The notes: generated by a model from the letters alone, not told the origin. DNA of 64,000 bases from Bacillota bacterium (GCA_009711615.1 VENI01000013.1:52639-116638), one strand, 5' to 3'. Numbered from the stretch's first letter, positions 52,292 to 61,498 are shown. Numbers and translations: made by a program.

Positions 52292-53218
52292 ATGCACTTT
52301 GATGACAACGTAAAAAAGTTGTGGGAAGAAATTAAAGAACTTAAGCAAGAGCGAAATGCCGTTATTCTGGCTCACTATTACCAAAAGCCAGAGGTACAAG
52401 AGGTTGCAGACCTTGTTGGTGACTCATTGGAATTAGCCCGCAGGGCTGCTGAAACTGATGCCGATGTAATAGTATTTTGCGGAGTACATTTTATGGCCGA
52501 GAGCGCAGCAATACTATCTCCGGATAAAACGGTAATTTTGCCGGTGGAAGAAGCAGGCTGTGCAATGGCTGACATGGTAACGGCAGAATTATTACAGGAC
52601 AAGAAAAAAGAACTGCCAAATGCAGTGGTGGTAACCTACGTAAACTCATCGGCAGCGGTGAAGGCAGAGAGTGATATATGTTGTACCTCAGCCAATGTAG
52701 TAAAGATTATTAAATCCATTCCAGAGGATAAAGACATATTATTTGTTCCGGACCGAAATTTGGGTGCATATGCGGCCAGGAAGACTAATAGGAAGATAGA
52801 ATTATGGGCGGGGCATTGTCCAGTGCACCATGAACTAACCGTGGAAGATGTGACTAAAGCAAGGGAAATGCACCCCCAAGCAAAACTGCTGGTGCACCCG
52901 GAATGTCCCCCGGAAATTATTGAACTGGCAGACTATGTATCCAGTACCTCAGGACTATTACGCTATGCCAGGGAAAGCTCAGTTGAGGAATTTATTATCG
53001 GTACTGAAGAGGGAATCCTGCATCAGTTAGCAAAGGAAAACCCAGGCAAGCATTTTTATATACTTCATAAAGAAAAATTGATTTGTCCGGATATGAAGTA
53101 TATTACACTTCCTAAACTTAAAGAATCCCTTGAGAAGATGGAACCTCAAGTGACAGTGCCGCAAGATACTAGAGAAAAGGCCCTTAATTGTTTACAAAGA
53201 ATGCTGGATATGAAATAA
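52292..53218 (+). CDS. nadA: Quinolinate synthase
   Basis: 308 residues. [4Fe-4S] enzyme making quinolinate from iminoaspartate and DHAP. AHYYQKPEVQEVADLVGDSL start block, FCGVHFMAESA, PEECPPE-like segment (HPECPPEII), TSGLLRYA; conserved Cys near 82, 168 and C-terminal Cys region. ATG behind AAGGAG. A TTGACA box lies at 52214-52219 after panD but the -10 is unclear. Starts nadA-nadB-nadC. Confidence 0.95.
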   Translation: MHFDDNVKKLWEEIKELKQERNAVILAHYYQKPEVQEVADLVGDSLELARRAAETDADVIVFCGVHFMAESAAILSPDKTVILPVEEAGCAMADMVTAELLQDKKKELPNAVVVTYVNSSAAVKAESDICCTSANVVKIIKSIPEDKDILFVPDRNLGAYAARKTNRKIELWAGHCPVHHELTVEDVTKAREMHPQAKLLVHPECPPEIIELADYVSSTSGLLRYARESSVEEFIIGTEEGILHQLAKENPGKHFYILHKEKLICPDMKYITLPKLKESLEKMEPQVTVPQDTREKALNCLQRMLDMK

Positions 53219-53233
53219 TTTTGGAGGTAACAA

Positions 53234-54817
53234 GTGGAAGGACGCTACCTGGTTAACTTCAACAGTAAAGAACTACCCCAACATGAAACTGAAATTTTAA
53301 TAGTGGGTGGGGGGATTGCCGGTTTATACACCGCATGGAAAGCGGTGGAGGAGGGGATGCGGGTAACTGTTCTCAGTAAAGGAACAATAGAGGACAGCAA
53401 CTCCGGCCGAGCCCAAGGGGGTATAGCCGCTGCTCTGGGAAAAACCGACTCACCTGAACTGCATTACAAAGATACTCTGTTGGCAGGGGCAGGTTTGTGT
53501 GACATAAATGCGGTTAAAATATTAGTTAATGAAGGCCCAAGCCGGGTACAGGAACTAATTAGCATGGGCGCCAACTTTGATCGCTATGGCGACGAATTGG
53601 CCATGACTAAAGAAGGTGCACATAGTAAAAGACGAATACTGCACGCCCATGGCGATGCCACCGGGGCAGAAATTATGCGGACCTTGGCCAGTCAAAGTGA
53701 AGCCCAGGAGGCTTTGCAAATTTTAGAGCAACACTTTATGATAGACTTCCTAGTGGAAGATAATATTTGTAGCGGCGTTTTGGCCTATGATGAAAATTCA
53801 GGCCAGTTCCGTGTGTTCCGAGGAAAGGCCGTGGTACTTGCCAGCGGTGGTGCCGGGCAACTTTATCAGTATACCACCAACCCCGAGGTGGCCACCGGTG
53901 ACGGTGTTGCTGCAGCTTATCGTGCCGGGGCAGAAGTTATGGATATGGAGTTTGTTCAATTCCATCCCACAACCCTGGTACTTCCTGAGGCACCCAGGTT
54001 TTTAATTTCAGAAGCTGTTCGGGGTGAAGGGGCACTACTTAGAAATAGCAATGGAGAAAGATTTATGACCCGCTATCACGGAATGGCAGAATTAGCTCCC
54101 CGTGATATTGTCTCCCGGGCAATACTTTCAGAAATGGCAAATACCGATCAAGACTATGTTTACCTTGATTTAACCACCCTACCAAGGGAAAGAATACAGA
54201 AAAGGTTTCCCACCATCACCGCCACCTGTAGCCGTTTTGGCTTAGATATTACCAGTGAGTTAATACCAGTGGCGCCGGCTGCTCACTATATGATGGGGGG
54301 CATTAAAACCAATTACCATGGCGAAACTTCTATTGCCGGTTTGTTTGCCTGTGGTGAATCAGCTTGCCAGGGTGTACATGGGGCAAATCGTTTGGCCAGT
54401 AATTCTCTGTTGGATGGTTTGGTATATGGAAGGCGTATAGTTGATGCAGTTAAAAAGTATTTGAAATGTAACAGCATTGGCAGTAACATTCATTTTGTCT
54501 GTGAAAGCATGTTTGACCCTGCGGGCAATTTTACTGCCTTAAAAAAAGAACTACAACAATGCATGGGTGATAATGTCGGCCCGTTAAGAACAATACAAAG
54601 ACTATCTCATGCATTGGCATTTTTAAATAAGAATGACTGGCTGATAAAACATCGTTGTCGTACACCTCAGGAGATGGAACTGCGCAATATGCTAGAAGTG
54701 GGCAGACTGATTGCCCAAGCAGCGATGATGCGCACCGAAAGCAGAGGCGGGCACTTTAGGCTGGATTTTCCCGAAGCCATGTCCCAGTGGAAAAAACACA
54801 TCATTATCAGGCGTTAG
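53234..54817 (+). CDS. nadB: L-aspartate oxidase
   Basis: 527 residues. FAD enzyme oxidising aspartate to iminoaspartate for NadA. GGGIAGLYTAWKAVEEG (24-40), SGRAQGGIAAA, EFVQFHPTTL and RLASNSLLDGLVYGRRI; C-terminal fumarate-reductase-like helical domain. GTG start with GGAGGTAAC. In an anaerobe the electron acceptor is probably fumarate or another non-oxygen acceptor. Confidence 0.95.
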   Translation: MEGRYLVNFNSKELPQHETEILIVGGGIAGLYTAWKAVEEGMRVTVLSKGTIEDSNSGRAQGGIAAALGKTDSPELHYKDTLLAGAGLCDINAVKILVNEGPSRVQELISMGANFDRYGDELAMTKEGAHSKRRILHAHGDATGAEIMRTLASQSEAQEALQILEQHFMIDFLVEDNICSGVLAYDENSGQFRVFRGKAVVLASGGAGQLYQYTTNPEVATGDGVAAAYRAGAEVMDMEFVQFHPTTLVLPEAPRFLISEAVRGEGALLRNSNGERFMTRYHGMAELAPRDIVSRAILSEMANTDQDYVYLDLTTLPRERIQKRFPTITATCSRFGLDITSELIPVAPAAHYMMGGIKTNYHGETSIAGLFACGESACQGVHGANRLASNSLLDGLVYGRRIVDAVKKYLKCNSIGSNIHFVCESMFDPAGNFTALKKELQQCMGDNVGPLRTIQRLSHALAFLNKNDWLIKHRCRTPQEMELRNMLEVGRLIAQAAMMRTESRGGHFRLDFPEAMSQWKKHIIIRR

Positions 54818-54829
54818 GAGAGAGGTAAA

Positions 54830-55675
54830 ATGGACTTAAACCCGTTAATTCTGGACGATATCATTAATAGCTGCCTTAACGAAGATATTGGAACAGGAGA
54901 TATAACCACCAACAGCCTAGTGCCACCAGATTCAGTATCGAAAGCATTTATTCATTGTAAATGCAATGGGGTTATTGCAGGATTGCAAGTGGCAGAAAAA
55001 GTATTTGCCAAGCTTGATCCTGCTGTAAAATTTGAATATAAAATTGAAGATGGGCAAGAAGTGGAACCAAGAACGGTGCTGGCAGAAGTTGAGGGCAGTG
55101 CCCGGGCTGTATTAACAGGAGAGAGGTTAGCGTTAAACTTTCTTCAGCGTATGTCAGGAATAGCTACAAAAACAAAAGAAATTACCGAACTAATATCCAT
55201 GTATCCTGTAAAAATAACAGATACTAGAAAAACAACACCCGGTATCCGAATGTTAGAAAAATATGCCGTCAGGGTAGGCGGTGGATACAACCATCGATTT
55301 GGTCTATATGATGCTATTTTAATAAAAGACAACCATATAAAAATGGCTGGTAGCATCACTCAGGCAGTGAATTTGGCACGACGCACTAATCCACATACAG
55401 TTAAAATAGAGGTGGAAGTGCAAGACCTGGATGGGGTTCAGGAGGCATTGGCCGCCAATGCAGATATTATTATGCTGGATAACATGGAACCATCTCTGAT
55501 GCGTGAAGCGGTTGATGTAATTCAAGGTAAAGCGCTGGTTGAGGCATCCGGTGGCATATCCCAAGACTCCGTGGTGGCAGTGGCTAAAAGCGGTGTAGAT
55601 TTAATATCCATCGGGTCATTGACCCATTCTATTAATGCGTTAGATATTAGTCTTGATGTTAACGAGCTGAAATAA
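54830..55675 (+). CDS. nadC: Nicotinate-nucleotide pyrophosphorylase (quinolinate PRTase)
   Basis: 281 residues. Uses PRPP to make nicotinate mononucleotide from quinolinate. DIGTGDITT, LNFLQRMSGIATKT, DTRKTTPGIRMLEKYAVRVG, GGYNHRFGLYDAILIKDNH, VEASGGIS. GAGAGGTAA before the ATG, 12 bases after nadB. A short GCAGGC / GCCTGC hairpin follows at 55681-55695. Confidence 0.96.
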   Translation: MDLNPLILDDIINSCLNEDIGTGDITTNSLVPPDSVSKAFIHCKCNGVIAGLQVAEKVFAKLDPAVKFEYKIEDGQEVEPRTVLAEVEGSARAVLTGERLALNFLQRMSGIATKTKEITELISMYPVKITDTRKTTPGIRMLEKYAVRVGGGYNHRFGLYDAILIKDNHIKMAGSITQAVNLARRTNPHTVKIEVEVQDLDGVQEALAANADIIMLDNMEPSLMREAVDVIQGKALVEASGGISQDSVVAVAKSGVDLISIGSLTHSINALDISLDVNELK

Positions 55676-55712
55676 AACTTGCAGGCTTTGCCTGCATTCA
55701 GTTTTGAGCTAA

Positions 55713-55742
55713 TGGTTAACCTTTGCACGTGCCGAGGTTGAC
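55713..55742. promoter_or_regulatory. BirA operator in front of birA
   Basis: TGGTTAACC - 14 bases - GGTTGAC. Same spacing and half-sites as the bioY operator; it abuts the birA ribosome site (GAGGAGG at 55744-55750), so binding would also block translation initiation or transcription start. Suggests autoregulation. Confidence 0.75.
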
Positions 55743-55758
55743 TGAGGAGGTGAATGAG

Positions 55759-56730
55759 ATGAAAAAAAATGTATTAAATATTTTAAAAACCAGCGGCAGC
55801 CAATGGGTTTCTGGTGAAGATATCTGCCGACGGTTATCTGTTTCTCGAACTGCTGTCTGGAAGCATATTAAAAGTTTAAATCGGGATGGTTACTACATAG
55901 AAACACAACCTAGGCGGGGGTACCGTTTAGTCACTGTTCCAGATTTACTTTATCCCAATGAAATTACCAGTGGCTTAAATACTAAATTCATGGGTCAAGA
56001 GGTTATTCATTATCAACAACTGCTGTCTACAAATGATGAGGCTAAAAAACTGGCCAGTCAAGGGGCGGGAGAGGGAACGATTGTAGTAGCCGAGCAGCAA
56101 ATAGGTGGTAAAGGGCGATTGGGGCGAAAATGGCATTCTGCCAACGCCAGTGACATTATGTTTTCTTTGATACTACGTCCTAACATCAACCCTGCTGAAA
56201 CACCACAGGTAAGTATGCTAGCAGCGGTGGCGGTGGCAAAGGCGATAGGAAAAACCCATGTTGTCAAACCCCGAATTAAATGGCCTAATGATCTGCTGAT
56301 TAATGGCAGCAAGCTATGTGGTATATTAGTAGAAATCAGTGCGGAAGCAGATCGGGTGCGACATGTGGTACTGGGAATAGGTATTAACGTGAACTCTACC
56401 CAAGAAGATTGGCCAGATGAAATACAGCATAAAACCACATCCTTGCGGGAAGAAACCGGGGAAATTCAGTCTAGACATGACCTTATAAAAAACGTTCTTT
56501 ATGAGTTAGAGGAACTGTACCTACTGTGGCAGCATCAGGGTTTTGCTGATGTACTAAAATTGTGGCGCCAGTGGTGTGTGTCTCAAAGGTGCCAGGCAAG
56601 GGTGGAGACCATTCGTGGCAGCTTTAGTGGGTGGATAGAAGGCGTAAATACTGAAGGGCACCTGTTGCTGAGGTTAAATGATGGGGAGGTTAAAACTTTT
56701 TCGTCTGGAGATGTATCTTTGCGGTTATGA
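55759..56730 (+). CDS. birA: BirA: biotin-protein ligase and biotin repressor
   Basis: 323 residues. N-terminal winged HTH (about 1-60: GEDICRRLSVSRTAVWKHIK, RGYRL) identifies the repressor class; central ligase domain with STNDEAKKLA, GGKGRLGRKWHS (biotinyl-AMP loop) and KWPNDLLI; C-terminal SH3-like domain (about 275-323). Adds biotin to acyl carrier subunits and, as biotinyl-AMP complex, binds operators. I chose ATG 55759 behind GAGGAGG; the earlier frame (55723) runs through the operator. Confidence 0.95.
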   Translation: MKKNVLNILKTSGSQWVSGEDICRRLSVSRTAVWKHIKSLNRDGYYIETQPRRGYRLVTVPDLLYPNEITSGLNTKFMGQEVIHYQQLLSTNDEAKKLASQGAGEGTIVVAEQQIGGKGRLGRKWHSANASDIMFSLILRPNINPAETPQVSMLAAVAVAKAIGKTHVVKPRIKWPNDLLINGSKLCGILVEISAEADRVRHVVLGIGINVNSTQEDWPDEIQHKTTSLREETGEIQSRHDLIKNVLYELEELYLLWQHQGFADVLKLWRQWCVSQRCQARVETIRGSFSGWIEGVNTEGHLLLRLNDGEVKTFSSGDVSLRL

Positions 56731-56754
56731 GAGATGTTCTTGAGGGTCGGAATT

Positions 56755-56781
56755 CAGGAGTTAGGAGTTAGGAGTCAGAAT
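56755..56781 (+). repeat. AGGAGTY-type intergenic repeat
   Basis: CAGGAGTTAGGAGTTAGGAG, TCAGAAT, in the birA-bioY gap, upstream of the BirA operator. Confidence 0.6.
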
Positions 56782-56890
56782 AAAGACAAACAAAAACAAA
56801 ACATTTTAAGACCCTGGTATGTCAGAAGGCAGTTCTTTTGCTTGTTCTGGCATACTTGAATAATAAAAAGCAAAAAAATTTTTAGCATGA

Positions 56891-56922
56891 TGGTTAACCT
56901 AAAATCATAAACAGGTTAACGA
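56891..56922. promoter_or_regulatory. BirA operator in front of bioY
   Basis: TGGTTAACC - 14 bases (TAAAATCATAAACA) - GGTTAACGA; near-perfect inverted half-sites in the typical Firmicute BirA layout, ending 13 bases before the bioY ATG. Confidence 0.85.
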
Positions 56923-56935
56923 GAAGGAGGATATT

Positions 56936-57523
56936 ATGAAGTTTACGACAAAAGAAATGGCTTTGGTGGGAATGATGGCCGCATTTACGGCTGTTGTGGC
57001 GGTGGTATTCAGGTTTTATCCCATCGCGTTTGGTACCGTTCCTTTTAGTGTTCTTCCCTTTGTGGTGGTGCTATCAGGGGGCATACTGGGAGCGCGCTTA
57101 GGGGCTTGGAGTATGTTGGTGTATGTAATGATGGGTTTAGTAGGAATACCGGTATTTTCCACAGAACCTTTTGGGGGGTTGGTTTACATTTTAAAGCCCA
57201 CCTTTGGTTTCCTATTGGGTTATGCTCCAGCAGCCTTTGCAGTGGGGTACATCCTTAATAAGAAAGAAAAGCCTGGACTGGTTACCTACTGCCTGGCCAT
57301 GATGGCTGGTATGGCGGTGATTTACCTCTTTGGGCTAACTTATCTTTACTTCATGACCAACATTTACCTAGACCAAGCCCTTGCTGTTGGGATGATGTTA
57401 AAAGGAATGGCCTTATTTATGGGGCTAGACGTAATTAAATCGGTGGCGGCAGCTGTGGTGGCAAAAATGGTTGTTCAACGTTTAGCGGGTATTTTGGAAA
57501 CTCGTAATTCTAGGAGTCTGTAG
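56936..57523 (+). CDS. bioY: Biotin transporter BioY
   Basis: 195 residues, six hydrophobic helices, S component of a biotin ECF transporter. FTTKEMALVGMMAAFTAVVA start, PFSVLPFVVVLSGGILGARL, MGLVGIPVFS, KPTFGFLLGYAPAAFAVG. AAGGAGG ribosome site; BirA operator in front. No ECF energy module is in the window; BioY may use a shared one. Region around the stop contains a GGAGTC / GACTCC hairpin. Confidence 0.93.
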   Translation: MKFTTKEMALVGMMAAFTAVVAVVFRFYPIAFGTVPFSVLPFVVVLSGGILGARLGAWSMLVYVMMGLVGIPVFSTEPFGGLVYILKPTFGFLLGYAPAAFAVGYILNKKEKPGLVTYCLAMMAGMAVIYLFGLTYLYFMTNIYLDQALAVGMMLKGMALFMGLDVIKSVAAAVVAKMVVQRLAGILETRNSRSL

Positions 57524-57531
57524 TGACTCCC

Positions 57532-57580
57532 CTTAGGAGTCAGAAGTCAGGAGTCAAAGACAAGAGGCGGGAGTCAGAAT
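57532..57580 (+). repeat. AGGAGTY-type intergenic repeat, long form
   Basis: CCTTAGGAGTCAGAAGTCAG, GAGTCAAAGACAAGAGGCGG, GAGTCAGAAT; about seven degenerate heptads just after bioY. Confidence 0.6.
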
Positions 57581-57638
57581 CTAAAAAGCGAAGAAAGTAA
57601 TAGTATCTCCTTAAGAGGAAATATGTTAGGTAAAATCT

Positions 57639-57662
57639 GGGCGCGATGAATCGCGCCCTTGC
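57639..57662 (+). terminator. Terminator after bioY
   Basis: GGGCGCGAT / ATCGCGCCC perfect stem, tight loop, TTGCTTTATT tail. Confidence 0.8.
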
Positions 57663-57765
57663 TTTATTGTGCATTATTATAGTAAGTTACTCATGACAAT
57701 GTTCTTGCGCTAGGTTAATTGGTTTGATAAAATTCTTCTATGCTAATAAGGATGGAGGAAGAACT

Positions 57766-58530
57766 GTGATATTGGTTGTTGATATTGGAAATACCAACAC
57801 CGTGCTGGGTGTTTATAATAATGATGACCTTGTTGCTCATTGGCGCATATCCACTGAGCGGAACCGTACAGCTGATGAATACGGTATGCTTTTGAACAAC
57901 CTTTTTCAACATGCCGGCTTAAATATGAAAAGTATCCAGGCGGTGGTAGTATCATCGGTGGTACCACCAATGATACATAACTTGGAAAAAATGAGTACAC
58001 GTTACTTTAACGTTTATCCAATGGTGGTAGGTCCCGGGGTGAAAACCGGTATGCCCATAAAAATGGACAACCCCAGGGAAGTGGGGGCAGACCGTATTGT
58101 TAATGCCGTTGCTGGTTACAAAATGTATGGCGGCCCCCTGGTAATTGTTGATTTTGGCACAGCCACAACCTTTTGTGCCGTCAACCAAAAAGGAGAGTAT
58201 GTGGGTGGTGTTATTGCACCTGGCATAGGCATTTCCACCGAAGCACTTTTTGCTCATGCAGCTAAACTGCCCCGAGTAGAACTAAAACACCCCCCTTCTG
58301 CACTAGGAAAGAACACTATTCACGCTATGCAGTCGGGAATAGTGTTTGGTTATGCGGGGTTGGTGGATGAAATAGTAAGAAGAATAAAAACTGAAATAGG
58401 TGAGTGCAAAGTAATTGCCACAGGTGGTTTAGCTGAATTAATCGCTAAGGAAACAAGCACAATAAATGCTGTGGAACCATTACTGACATTGATTGGGTTA
58501 CGAATAATATATCAGCGTAATAAGGGTTGA
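57766..58530 (+). CDS. coaX: Type III pantothenate kinase
   Basis: 254 residues. First step of coenzyme A synthesis from pantothenate, so follows on from pan[19 protein letters not shown] (phosphate loop), [21 protein letters not shown] and [13 protein letters not shown] motifs. GTG 57766 chosen ([15 protein letters not shown]) with GGAGGAA 6 bases upstream; the frame opens earlier at 57724. Overlapping or touching dusB start region. Confidence 0.94.
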   Translation: MILVVDIGNTNTVLGVYNNDDLVAHWRISTERNRTADEYGMLLNNLFQHAGLNMKSIQAVVVSSVVPPMIHNLEKMSTRYFNVYPMVVGPGVKTGMPIKMDNPREVGADRIVNAVAGYKMYGGPLVIVDFGTATTFCAVNQKGEYVGGVIAPGIGISTEALFAHAAKLPRVELKHPPSALGKNTIHAMQSGIVFGYAGLVDEIVRRIKTEIGECKVIATGGLAELIAKETSTINAVEPLLTLIGLRIIYQRNKG

Positions 58531-58535
58531 TAAAA

Positions 58536-59489
58536 ATGCGAATTGGATCAGTGGAATTGGACAACCAAGTGATATCTGCACCTATGGCCGGTGTTACAGA
58601 TCGTGCATTTCGAACGCTGGCAAGGGAGTCGGGTTGTGGCTTAGTCTGTACCGAAATGGTTAGTGGCCAGGCATTAATTTATAACAATAAAAAGACTATG
58701 TATATGGCAGACTATAGGGAAGAACCAGAGCCACTTAGTGTACAGATATTTGGTTCTCACCTGGAATATATGCCCCGAGCTGCTAAAATTGTGGAAGAGC
58801 GGGGAGCAACAATTATAGACATAAACATGGGATGCCCAGCCCCCAAAATTGTTAAGAATCATGAAGGTTGTGCATTAATGAATAACCCACAGTTAGCGGG
58901 AGAGATAGTAAGGGCTGTTGTTAATGATGTTAACGTACCTGTAACGGTAAAAATGCGTAAAGGCTGGGATGAAAAAAGTGTCAATGCAGTTGAGCTGGCC
59001 AAGGTGGTGGTTCAGGCTGGGGCTGCTGCGGTGACAGTTCATGGTCGTACCAGGGATCAGTTTTATAGTGGAGAAGCAGACTGGAATATTATCCGTGAAG
59101 TTGTGGAAGCTGTAGATGTGCCAGTGATAGGGAACGGAGATATCTGGCAACCTAGGGATGCCGATCAAATGCTAAAGGAAACAGGATGCAGTGCTGTGAT
59201 GATTGGTAGGGCTGCAATGGGAAATCCTTGGATTTTTAAGCAAACCATACACTTTCTTAAAACCGGAGAAATACTACCGGATCCTGAACCGGAAGTTCGG
59301 ATAAAAACAGCCATCCGTCACCTAGATTTATTAGTTCGAGATAAAGGAGAACATATTGGTGTTTCTGAGATGCGAAAACATGCAGCATGGTACACCAAGG
59401 GGCTTCCTGGGGCAGCCCGTTTGCGTCAACGCATAAATGAAGCCCAAACCCCAAAAGAATTAACAGAAACGTTAATTTCTCTTATTTAA
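58536..59489 (+). CDS. dusB: tRNA-dihydrouridine synthase DusB
   Basis: 317 residues. FMN TIM-barrel enzyme reducing uridines in the D-loop. APMAGVTDRAFRTLARESG, VQIFGS, DINMGCPAPKIVKNHEGCAL with the active Cys, TVHGRTRDQFY, IGNGDI, and AMGNPWIF. ATG 58536, AAGGG upstream, 5 bases after coaX. As Bacillus yacF/dusB near folK and lysS. Terminator follows. Confidence 0.94.
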   Translation: MRIGSVELDNQVISAPMAGVTDRAFRTLARESGCGLVCTEMVSGQALIYNNKKTMYMADYREEPEPLSVQIFGSHLEYMPRAAKIVEERGATIIDINMGCPAPKIVKNHEGCALMNNPQLAGEIVRAVVNDVNVPVTVKMRKGWDEKSVNAVELAKVVVQAGAAAVTVHGRTRDQFYSGEADWNIIREVVEAVDVPVIGNGDIWQPRDADQMLKETGCSAVMIGRAAMGNPWIFKQTIHFLKTGEILPDPEPEVRIKTAIRHLDLLVRDKGEHIGVSEMRKHAAWYTKGLPGAARLRQRINEAQTPKELTETLISLI

Positions 59490-59522
59490 CCCCGCAGTGG
59501 TTAGTACTGCAGGGTTTTTTTT
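59490..59522 (+). terminator. Terminator after dusB
   Basis: CCCGCAGT / ACTGCAGGG stem with one bulge, TTTTTTTT tail. Confidence 0.88.
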
Positions 59523-59593
59523 ATTATAAGAAAAAGTTTTAACGTACCAGTGATAAGGATCAAGTTTATAAAAAGAATTCTTGTGTCGAATTA

Positions 59594-59625
59594 TTCTGAA
59601 ATCTGGCTCCTGACTTCTGAATTCA
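59594..59625 (-). repeat. AGGAGTY-type intergenic repeat, inverted
   Basis: TTCTGAAATCTGGCTCCTGA, CTTCTGAATTC. A TGTCGAA (0A-box-like) heptamer at 59584-59590 is close by. The rest of the gap 59523-59769 is AT-rich without a gene. Confidence 0.5.
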
Positions 59626-59769
59626 TATTTCTTTATCGATTTATGTCTATAGCAAATAATTGCAAGTTATAGGAAATATTTGTTAATATTATATTATAAA
59701 AATGTATACATATTTGTGCACATATTTTAGAGACAATTGGGTAATATTTAATAACTGTGAGGTAGAGTA

Positions 59770-60297
59770 ATGAATTTGGTTCGCATCGGTAACAAAATTA
59801 TCAGCAAGCAAAAGATAAGCCAAATAATTGATGAAGCACTGCAATTACGACAGCAGGGACTTTCCCAAACAGATGCTTCAACTCGTATGGGTATAGATCG
59901 TAGCTTTTTGTCACGCATGGAAAACTTGGGTGAAATACGCAGGGGGAAGAGTATTGCAGTTATTGGTTTCCCGATAGTTAATAAAGAGGAACTGCAGAAC
60001 AAGCTTTTGCAGGAAGGTGTAGACCTGCTGTATTTGCTTACTGAAGAAGAGAGATGGAGTTTTGTAAAAAACAACACCGGGTTAGATTTGTTTAATAATA
60101 TTATGGATGCAATAGCCAAGGTACACGCATGTGACCAAGTGATAGTGATAGGTTCCAACCAGAGAATAAAGCTAATGGAGGCCGTACTGGATAAAGAGGT
60201 AATTGCCTATGAACTGGGGCATTCGCCGATAAAAGAAGATAAATACGTAAACCCGGGTGAAATTGTAGATGTTGTTAGAGCCATAAAGCGGGGATGA
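59770..60297 (+). CDS. HTH transcriptional regulator of unknown target
   Basis: 175 residues. N-terminal helix-turn-helix (about 10-50: ISKQKISQIIDEALQLRQQG, LSQTDASTRMGIDRSFLSRM, XRE-like) and a C-terminal domain without a recognised family (DLLYLLTEEERWSFVKNNTG). GAGGTAGAG ribosome site. It lies 24 bases before the oxidoreductase gene start at 60322 and probably controls or accompanies it. I do not recognise the C-terminal domain; a ligand sensor is possible. Confidence 0.78.
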   Translation: MNLVRIGNKIISKQKISQIIDEALQLRQQGLSQTDASTRMGIDRSFLSRMENLGEIRRGKSIAVIGFPIVNKEELQNKLLQEGVDLLYLLTEEERWSFVKNNTGLDLFNNIMDAIAKVHACDQVIVIGSNQRIKLMEAVLDKEVIAYELGHSPIKEDKYVNPGEIVDVVRAIKRG

Positions 60298-60321
60298 GTG
60301 ATAAAAATTAGGGGGGATACA

Positions 60322-61398
60322 ATGGAAAGGTTTGCCTTTATGATTCATCCGTTAGATGCATCAGATGTGGCTAGAAAGTTTGGAATAGCTAAATTAATGC
60401 CCAATGCTGTTGTGGAAAAAGCCCTTAGAGTAATGCCCTCTTTTACTGCATCCCATATCACAGGTATTAATTCGTTACAAGAAAAACAGGCAGAAGGATG
60501 GTTTGTGACATGCCCCCTAACTGCAAAGCAAATGCAAACACTTCCTCAGGAAATAGTAACAAAAAAATTAATTCATGCGGGGAAACTTGCCGAGAGAATG
60601 GGTGCCGGCATTGTGGGTCTGGGCGCATTTACATCGGTTGTGGGTGATGCCGGAGTCACAGTGGCCAGGAATTTAGATATAGCAGTAACAACTGGTAATA
60701 GCTATACAGTGTCAACAGCTATTGAGGGTACAAAAAAAGCAGCTAAAATGATGGGGAAAAAATTGTCTGAATGTCACTTGGTGGTGGTGGGCGCCACTGG
60801 TTCAATTGGCCAGGTTTGCTCTATAATTATGGCTCGAGATGTCAGAAACCTCACACTGGTGGGTAGGAATACCAGAAAACTACAAAATTTATCGTCAAGA
60901 ATTTTATATGAAACCGGTTTGGCTTGTAAAGTAACACCTGATGTTAAGGGTGCTGTATCTACTGCGGATATTATAATTACTGTAACCAGTAGTGTTGACA
61001 CAATAATAGAACCGGAAGATTTAAAGAGTGGAGCAGTGGTGTGTGATGTAGCCCGTCCAAGGGATGTTTCTAAACGGGTAGCCAGTGAAAGAAATGATGT
61101 ATTAGTAATTGAAGGAGGAGTGGTGGATGTACCTGGAGAAGTGAATTTTAACTTGGACTTTGGGTTCCCAACAGGTACTGCATATGCATGTATGGCAGAG
61201 ACAATGGTGTTAGCGTTGGAAGGGAAATATGAGAACTACTCTCTTGGCAGAGAGTTAACTGTAAGGCAAGTGGATGAAATTACAGCACTGGCCAGCAAAC
61301 ACGGTTTTGGACTAGCAGGATTCCGGAGCTTTGAAAGAGCTATTATGCCTGAAGAAATACAGAAAATTAAGTTAATGGCTCAGCAGCGCGTTTCATAA
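60322..61398 (+). CDS. Acyl-ACP-reductase-like / shikimate-dehydrogenase-fold oxidoreductase
   Basis: 358 residues. Start FAFMIHPLDASDVARKFGIA and Rossmann site HLVVVGATGSIGQVCSIIM (about 152-170), with an N-terminal half carrying GAGIVGLGAFTSVVGDAG; this combination resembles cyanobacterial long-chain acyl-ACP/CoA reductases (aldehyde-forming) that use a catalytic Cys. Here candidates for it include the Cys in ETGLACKV, not confirmed. Shikimate dehydrogenase annotations of such proteins are usually from fold only. ATG 60322 behind AGGGGGG. Paired with the upstream HTH regulator. True substrate unknown. Confidence 0.72.
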   Translation: MERFAFMIHPLDASDVARKFGIAKLMPNAVVEKALRVMPSFTASHITGINSLQEKQAEGWFVTCPLTAKQMQTLPQEIVTKKLIHAGKLAERMGAGIVGLGAFTSVVGDAGVTVARNLDIAVTTGNSYTVSTAIEGTKKAAKMMGKKLSECHLVVVGATGSIGQVCSIIMARDVRNLTLVGRNTRKLQNLSSRILYETGLACKVTPDVKGAVSTADIIITVTSSVDTIIEPEDLKSGAVVCDVARPRDVSKRVASERNDVLVIEGGVVDVPGEVNFNLDFGFPTGTAYACMAETMVLALEGKYENYSLGRELTVRQVDEITALASKHGFGLAGFRSFERAIMPEEIQKIKLMAQQRVS

Positions 61399-61413
61399 CT
61401 ACAAATGATTACC

Positions 61414-61442
61414 TTGACAAAATTAACCGCTCTATTTATAAT
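61414..61442 (+). promoter_or_regulatory. Consensus sigma-A promoter upstream of greA
   Basis: TTGACA - 17 bases - TATAAT, exact consensus in both boxes, 157 bases before the greA start. Confidence 0.9.
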
Positions 61443-61468
61443 GTCATAGACAACTGAGGAGATTAGTA

Positions 61469-61498
61469 GGCACTGCAAAGGCTTTCCTTTGCAGTGCC
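61469..61498 (+). other. Perfect 13-bp hairpin in the greA leader
   Basis: GGCACTGCAAAGG / CCTTTGCAGTGCC with a CTTT loop, about 20 bases after the predicted transcript start; it is not followed directly by a T tract (TTCGG follows; TTTTTT comes 15 bases later). May be an attenuator or a small leader RNA. Confidence 0.7.

Noticed and set aside
59584..59590. TGTCGAA as a Spo0A box controlling the 59770 regulator
   Set aside because: Single 7-base match 180 bases upstream with no promoter spacing to support it.
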